Source: CAZHDI01 sp964531285 (GTDB lineage Bacteria; Pseudomonadota; Alphaproteobacteria; JAJFIK01). From it: a stretch of 64,000 bases of DNA. The stretch is from NCBI GenBank assembly GCA_964531285.1, contig CAZHDI010000003.1, forward strand, positions 1 through 64,000, in the 5' to 3' direction. Below are positions 59,747-64,000 of this stretch, one piece after another. The translations under genes were made by a program, and so were the position numbers. Every line of letters begins with the position of its first letter. Within the stretch, counting starts at the first letter, position 1. A model generated the notes under the pieces. The model was not told the DNA's origin. It saw only the letters and a list, made by a program, of their open reading frames with translations, and made no database searches.

Positions 59747-59847
59747 TCCTTGCCCGCCGCCGCCCGTTTTGACGGTCTTGCACCGCGCCGGTGTGTCCGC
59801 GCACACTGGCCGAAACGAGTCCGCGTGGATGCGTGCGAGGGGGACCC

Positions 59848-60288
59848 ATGGGCCGTGTGATCGTGATCCTGCTGCTGCTGGCGCTCGCCATTGGCGGCTA
59901 TCTGTTTTGGGAGGCCGGACGCTCGTCTCTCCTGGATGCCCGCAGCACCACCCTGGAGGATGTGATCCGCGAGGCACGGGCGCGCGGCTATGATGTCGAT
60001 GCCGATGGCCGGACCCGGACCGAGGTGCGCGATTGCGTGTGGACACCCTGTGGCGGCTGCGTCGACACCCTGGCGTTCGATGGCCGCACCGTCTCCGGCG
60101 TGACCTATTACGACAAGGGGCTGACCCGGTTTGAAAGCCCGGACAAGGCGGCCTGCAATGCCGGCAATCTGCTGTTCAGCGCCGGCATGCGGTGCGAGGC
60201 GCGGGGCTATTTCACGCTCTGCGTCACCCGGCGCCTGCAAGGGCACGCGGACGACGATCCGTTCTACCGGATCTTCATGGCGCTCTAA
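59848..60288 (+). CDS. Cys-rich single-pass membrane protein of unknown function
   Basis: Protein of 146 residues with one N-terminal TM helix (VIVILLLLALAIGGYLFW) and an external or periplasmic part holding eight cysteines or so (DCVWTPCGGCVDT, then ACNAGN, RCEARGYFTLCV), probably disulfide-linked. No family is recognised. ATG 59848 has GAGGGGGACC upstream. The stop overlaps the convergent transporter gene by four bases. It is probably the last gene of the rightward chrR-linked group. Confidence 0.65.
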   Translation: MGRVIVILLLLALAIGGYLFWEAGRSSLLDARSTTLEDVIREARARGYDVDADGRTRTEVRDCVWTPCGGCVDTLAFDGRTVSGVTYYDKGLTRFESPDKAACNAGNLLFSAGMRCEARGYFTLCVTRRLQGHADDDPFYRIFMAL

Positions 60289-61634
60289 GCCCCGCTGCTT
60301 TCCAAGCGGTCGCGGAGCGCTTTCTGGCTTTCGGCCGTCAGCGGGAAGCCCCACATGACCGACACGGCGATCACTTTCAGCACCACCGGTAGCCCGGCAT
60401 AGAGCAAAGCCAGGGTCATCAGCGCGAACTCGGTATTGGTGTCGGCATCGGCATTGAAGCCGGCCCAATCGAGCGGCAGGAAGGCCAGCGCCGCGGCGAC
60501 CCCGAGCGCGATCTTCGACACCAGGCCCCACAGGGCGAAGTAAAAGCCGGTGCGCTCTTCGCCGCTTTCCGCCGTGTCCTTGTCCACCACATCCGCCAGG
60601 ATCGCCGCCGGGATGGCGAGATCCGCGCCGACTCCGAAGCCCGACAGGATGGTGATCACGACGAACAGCGTCAGATCGCCGGTGCCGACGAAAAACGGCG
60701 TCCAGATAAAGGCCGCGCAGGCCCACAGCATGGCAATCGACCAGCCGCGATGCTTGCCGATCTTCTGCGCCACGAAGGCCCAGACCGGGATGGCGGCAAG
60801 GCCGGCCAGAAAGTAGGCGAACAAGAGCGGGCCATAGGCTTCCGGCGCGCCGATGCGGTGGGTCACGAACGGGATGAACAGCGTCACCGGCAGACCGTTC
60901 GCCACCGCATTGATCAGGAAGGCGATCACCAGACGGCGGAACGCGGCATTGCGCAGCGGATAGAGCAGCCCCTCGATGACCGGCAGGCTCTTACGGGTCA
61001 ACGGCGGGCGTTCCGGAACCCGCCACAGGGAAATCGCGGCGGCCAGCGGCAGGAGGATCAAAAGCGCCAGCGCGAGCGCGCGGACATGATCCTCGACCGC
61101 CGTGATGCCATAGGCCGTCATGACCGCCGGGAGCCCGGCCGCCACCATGGTGCCGATCAACGCGAAGATCTGCCGCGCGGCGGTGACCCGCGTGCGGCCA
61201 TTGTAATCACCGGTGAGTTCCGCGCCCCAGGCATTGAAAGGCAGGGTCAACGCCGTCCAGGCAATGGTCAGCATGAGGCTGAACAGCGCCAAATGAGCAA
61301 TGCCGGCATTCTCGGGCGGTACGAACAGGAAATAGGCGGCGACCATGGTCAGCGGCACCGCGCCGAAAATCCACGGCTTACGGCGCCCAAAGCGGCTGCT
61401 GGTGTGATCGCTCAGCCACCCGATCAGCGGGTCCGAAATGCCGTCGAACAGGCGGGTGGCGAAGATCACGGTCGCCACCAGCGTCAGGCTCAGGCCCAAC
61501 TCCTGGGTGTAGAGCGTCGGCAGATAGACATAGACCGGCAGGGCGAGCACCGCGAGCGGCAGGCCCATCACCCCGTAGCTGGCCAGAAGCGGCCGGGTGA
61601 GGGCGGGCGCGGTCGTGCGGTCGGTGCGGGCCAT
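60285..61634 (-). CDS. GPH/MFS-type sugar-cation symporter homologue
   Basis: Transporter of 449 residues with about twelve TM helices. The signature DGISDPLIGWLSDHTSSRFGRRKPW is diagnostic of the glycoside-pentoside-hexuronide:cation symporter branch of MFS. Substrates of this cluster-linked subgroup are unknown. In Rhodobacter a homologous transporter gene belongs to an RpoE/ChrR-controlled operon (recall). It follows the cyclopropane synthase gene by 47 bp on the same strand. Confidence 0.88.
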   Translation of the reverse strand: MARTDRTTAPALTRPLLASYGVMGLPLAVLALPVYVYLPTLYTQELGLSLTLVATVIFATRLFDGISDPLIGWLSDHTSSRFGRRKPWIFGAVPLTMVAAYFLFVPPENAGIAHLALFSLMLTIAWTALTLPFNAWGAELTGDYNGRTRVTAARQIFALIGTMVAAGLPAVMTAYGITAVEDHVRALALALLILLPLAAAISLWRVPERPPLTRKSLPVIEGLLYPLRNAAFRRLVIAFLINAVANGLPVTLFIPFVTHRIGAPEAYGPLLFAYFLAGLAAIPVWAFVAQKIGKHRGWSIAMLWACAAFIWTPFFVGTGDLTLFVVITILSGFGVGADLAIPAAILADVVDKDTAESGEERTGFYFALWGLVSKIALGVAAALAFLPLDWAGFNADADTNTEFALMTLALLYAGLPVVLKVIAVSVMWGFPLTAESQKALRDRLESSGA

Positions 61635-61681
61635 GGCGCGTGTCCGGTCTCAAAGGGTGGGCCGTCCGCGCGCATGCGCGA

Positions 61682-62980
61682 TTATGGATTGCGCAGGCGC
61701 ACCTGCGCCACATCGATGGTTCCGGCGCGAAAGCCCGCTTCACAGTAGGACAGATAGTACGTCCAGAGCCTTCGGAAACGGTCATCGAACCCATCCGAGC
61801 CTGCAAGGCGCGGCCAGGCGGCCAAAAAGCGCTCGCGCCATGCCGCAAGGGTGGCGGCATAGTCCCGCCCGAAGGTCGCCGTGTCGGCCAGGGTCAGCTT
61901 GGCGCGGCTGACCTGTTCGGCAAACACCGACGGAGACGGCAGCATGCCGCCGGGGAAGACATAGCGCTGGATGAAATCCACGCCATTGCGATAGGGCTCG
62001 TACTGATCGTCACGGATCGTGATGATTTGAAGGCCCGCCTCGCCGCCGCGCCGGAGCAGGGTGCGGATGGTGTCGAAAAAGCGCGGCCAATAGGCTTCGC
62101 CCACCGCCTCGAACATCTCAATCGACGTGATGCGGTCGAACTCGCCGTCTACGTCCCGATAATCGCGAAGCTGAATGTCGACCTTTTCGGCCAAGCCCTG
62201 ATCGAACATCCGTTTGCGGGCGAACTCGTACTGCTTGGGCGAAATCGTGATCCCGGTCAGCCGGCAGCCGATTTCCTTGGCCGCGAATTCGGCAAACCCG
62301 CCCCAGCCGCACCCGATCTCCAGAACCGAGTGATCCGGGGTAAGATGAATGCGGTCGGCCAGGCTGCGGTATTTGTTCTCCTGGGCCGCCGCCAAGTCCT
62401 GGCCTGGAAAGGCAAAGCGCGCGCTGGAATAGGTCATGGTCGGGTCGAGCCATGCCTCGTAAAAGTCATTACCCAAATCGTAATGGGCTTCGATATTCTT
62501 GCGCGCCTGGGTCTTCGAATTGCGGTTGAAGGCGTGGCCGATCCTGTTGATCAGCTTCACGAGCGGCTGGGCGGTGAACAGCGCGCGCACGCTCTCGGTA
62601 TTCAGGCTGAAGACTTCGAGGACCGCCGTGACATCCGGGCTGTCCCACAGGCCGTCCATATAGGCTTCGGCAAAGCCCACATTGCCGCCGCGCATGACCC
62701 GCGCGCCGAGCTTATAATCGTTGATGATCAGCACACCGACCGGACCCGGCTCCGCGCCGACGATCCGCAGGACCTCACGCTCGGGCGTGATGGCGACCAA
62801 GGTTCCGTGGCGCAGGTGCAGCGCCATGCGGGCGAGGGAGCGGAACAGGAACGGCGCCTGCTTGAGCGCGGCGATTCGGTCGGGCGTTGCCGGCGGGACG
62901 GTCTCGGCGTTGAGCCAGAGAGCCGGATCGCAAGGAGCGGCGCCCGGCGCGAGCAAGATGGACTCGGTTTTTTGCATCAT
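61682..62980 (-). CDS. cfa: Cyclopropane-fatty-acyl-phospholipid synthase family methyltransferase
   Basis: SAM-dependent enzyme of 432 residues that methylates unsaturated acyl chains in membrane lipids. The SAM motif is VLEIGCGWGGFAEFAA, preceded by ARKNIEAHYDLGNDFYEAWLD, typical of CFA synthases; LQIITIRDDQYEPYRNGVDFIQRYVFPGG is the usual late motif. Two in-frame ATGs at 62980/62977 begin the gene behind AAAGGG. In Rhodobacter a relative next to a DUF1365 gene is needed for the full singlet-oxygen response. Confidence 0.93.
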   Translation of the reverse strand: MMQKTESILLAPGAAPCDPALWLNAETVPPATPDRIAALKQAPFLFRSLARMALHLRHGTLVAITPEREVLRIVGAEPGPVGVLIINDYKLGARVMRGGNVGFAEAYMDGLWDSPDVTAVLEVFSLNTESVRALFTAQPLVKLINRIGHAFNRNSKTQARKNIEAHYDLGNDFYEAWLDPTMTYSSARFAFPGQDLAAAQENKYRSLADRIHLTPDHSVLEIGCGWGGFAEFAAKEIGCRLTGITISPKQYEFARKRMFDQGLAEKVDIQLRDYRDVDGEFDRITSIEMFEAVGEAYWPRFFDTIRTLLRRGGEAGLQIITIRDDQYEPYRNGVDFIQRYVFPGGMLPSPSVFAEQVSRAKLTLADTATFGRDYAATLAAWRERFLAAWPRLAGSDGFDDRFRRLWTYYLSYCEAGFRAGTIDVAQVRLRNP

Positions 62981-63059
62981 TGTGCCCTTTCCATAATTCG
63001 TAAGCGTGCCAGGCACGGGTCTCCACGCGTCTAGAGTCTTGCGTCCGCGCGCATTTTTT

Positions 63060-63866
63060 TCAACCGTCAACTGGCGGCTGCTTGCCCCGGTCGCGCTCAT
63101 CGCCCCGGGTCGCGGGCTGGTCGGGTGGTTCGGGCTTGCGGTGATACCGGGCGCCCTTGAGCACCAGCTTGACGGCTTCCCAGTGGATGGCCGCGGTGAT
63201 TTTGAGGGTCATCAGCGGATAGCGCACCAGAGCCTCGGCCAGCGCGGCACCCGTGAAGGCGCGCCGGGTGCCCACATGGGTGGCAAGCAGCAATGTGCCG
63301 TCGTCGGTCGTCTGCCGGATCGCCACGCGCAACCGCTCGTCCGGCGCCCGCAGGGCAAACCAATAGGTGCAGTCCATGCCGATAAAGGGCGACACATGGA
63401 ACATCTTGTCGGCGCGCTGATACTCGACCACGCCGCCGGATGCCGGGATCACATAGGAGTGGGTTTCGCCGAAGGTGTTGCCGACCTCATAGATGATCGC
63501 CTCCAGCCGGTCGTCCGTACCGTGACAATAGAAGATCGACAGCGGGTTGAAGACATAACCCAGCAGCCGCGGGAAACATAGCAAACGGATCGCTCCGCCG
63601 GGTATCGCAAGACCGGCCTCGCGCAGGCGCGCCTCCACCCAGGGCCGCAGCGGGCTGCCGTCCCGCGCCCCGTGGTCCCGGTCCTGGAAGCTGTAGATGC
63701 CCAAGCGGTTATAGGAGAAAAGACGGCTGACGGCCGCGGCCTCGGCGGCCCGGTCGATATCGATCAGCAGCGAGAACACCCGGTAGCGCAGGCGATGCGT
63801 GAACGGAATAAGCCGCGCATGCATCACCTCGCCGAAGTAGAGGCAGGCTGGGGGCGTTTCGCTCAT
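63060..63866 (-). CDS. DUF1365-family protein
   Basis: Protein of 268 residues. CLYFGEVMHARLIPFTHRLRYRVFSLLIDID and YVFNPLSIFYCHG are clear DUF1365 signatures, and the C-terminal part includes ALVRYPLMTLKITAAIHWEAVKL. The family co-occurs with a flavin amine oxidase and a CFA synthase in fatty-acid modification clusters, exactly as here. Biochemical activity is unproven. The gene lies 79 bp upstream of cfa and follows the partial oxidase gene by 30 bp. Confidence 0.92.
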   Translation of the reverse strand: MSETPPACLYFGEVMHARLIPFTHRLRYRVFSLLIDIDRAAEAAAVSRLFSYNRLGIYSFQDRDHGARDGSPLRPWVEARLREAGLAIPGGAIRLLCFPRLLGYVFNPLSIFYCHGTDDRLEAIIYEVGNTFGETHSYVIPASGGVVEYQRADKMFHVSPFIGMDCTYWFALRAPDERLRVAIRQTTDDGTLLLATHVGTRRAFTGAALAEALVRYPLMTLKITAAIHWEAVKLVLKGARYHRKPEPPDQPATRGDERDRGKQPPVDG

Positions 63867-63896
63867 GGCCGTCCCATTGTCTCCTTGGGCGCGCCG

Positions 63897-64000
63897 TCAG
63901 GCCGCCGCATCGGCGGCGGAAGAGTCCTGAGCGGCGGCAAGGTCCCAGGGCCGCTTGGCCGGGCCGATCGCCTCGGCGACCTTGAGGCCCGCGGCAAGGC
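63897..64000 (-). CDS. FAD-dependent amine oxidase-like protein, C-terminal end only
   Basis: The last 33 residues are inside the window: LAAGLKVAEAIGPAKRPWD followed by an Ala-rich tail and a TGA. The AxGLKVAEAI pattern is the usual C-terminal FAD-contacting helix of flavin amine oxidases. The position directly before a DUF1365 gene and cfa strongly supports this. Most of the gene lies beyond 64000. Confidence 0.65.
   Translation of the reverse strand, partial: LAAGLKVAEAIGPAKRPWDLAAAQDSSAADAAA

Noticed and set aside
1..64000. CRISPR array, prophage, insertion sequence or toxin-antitoxin module
   Set aside because: No regularly spaced repeats, no transposase, integrase or phage genes, and no typical toxin-antitoxin pair were found.

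Overview
The window is a GC-rich chromosomal segment from an alphaproteobacterium. Pointers to this class are an adjacent divK-pleD pair as in Caulobacter, an NDUFS4-type complex I accessory subunit, an HpnM/HpnN hopanoid transport pair, an AapJQMP amino-acid importer, a ChrR-type zinc anti-sigma factor and an iron-sulfur photolyase of the PhrB/CryB type. The genus cannot be fixed from the sequence. Two runs of exactly 100 N (27987-28086 and 46774-46873) show a scaffolded draft assembly, and each one breaks a predicted lipoprotein gene.

Layout. 1-521 is non-coding and built of small repeats. 522-7833 holds dinB and a ROK sugar kinase, a HAD hydrolase, the cell-cycle regulators divK and pleD, an exported protein, a large palindrome and a hotdog-fold protein. 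7834-16528 has a MarR-family regulator, a ThDP enzyme/aldehyde dehydrogenase pair, a lipoprotein, a TPR protein, a monohaem cytochrome and a FecA-like TonB receptor. 16529-17572 is mostly non-coding but contains a 29-residue membrane protein. 17573-26770 has an alpha/beta hydrolase, an MscS channel, hpnM and hpnN, a parallel beta-helix protein and a Sel1-repeat protein. 27173-31172 has a halohydrin dehalogenase-like protein, a broken lipoprotein gene, a double cold-shock protein with a thioesterase, tRNA-Pro and a CoA-transferase.

31149-37055 is the most unusual block. On one strand it carries a chitosanase-like/peptidoglycan-binding protein, an RTX haem peroxidase, a SLOG plus multi-TM protein that overlaps the peroxidase gene, and a cryptic M14-like metallohydrolase. 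37268-40901 has an NDUFS4-like gene, tRNA-Arg, a HAD/trehalose-phosphatase fusion, a PfkB kinase and pyrophosphatase. 40975-46773 is a tripartite RND efflux operon. 47184-55641 covers a small ORF, a stand-alone biotinyl carrier, a cystathionine lyase-like enzyme, the Aap importer, a GNAT protein, a mercaptopyruvate sulfurtransferase and cysteine synthase; three of these are sulfur-amino-acid enzymes.

55946-64000 looks like a singlet-oxygen/photo-oxidative stress island. Its rightward arm has chrR, a DUF6134-like protein, an FeS photolyase, an SDR and a Cys-rich membrane protein. Its leftward arm has an FAD amine oxidase (cut by the window end), a DUF1365 protein, a cyclopropane fatty acid synthase and a GPH transporter. 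No ECF sigma gene sits beside chrR inside the window. The best candidates for unexpected biology are the peroxidase-SLOG block, the halohydrin dehalogenase motif protein and the 29-residue membrane protein.
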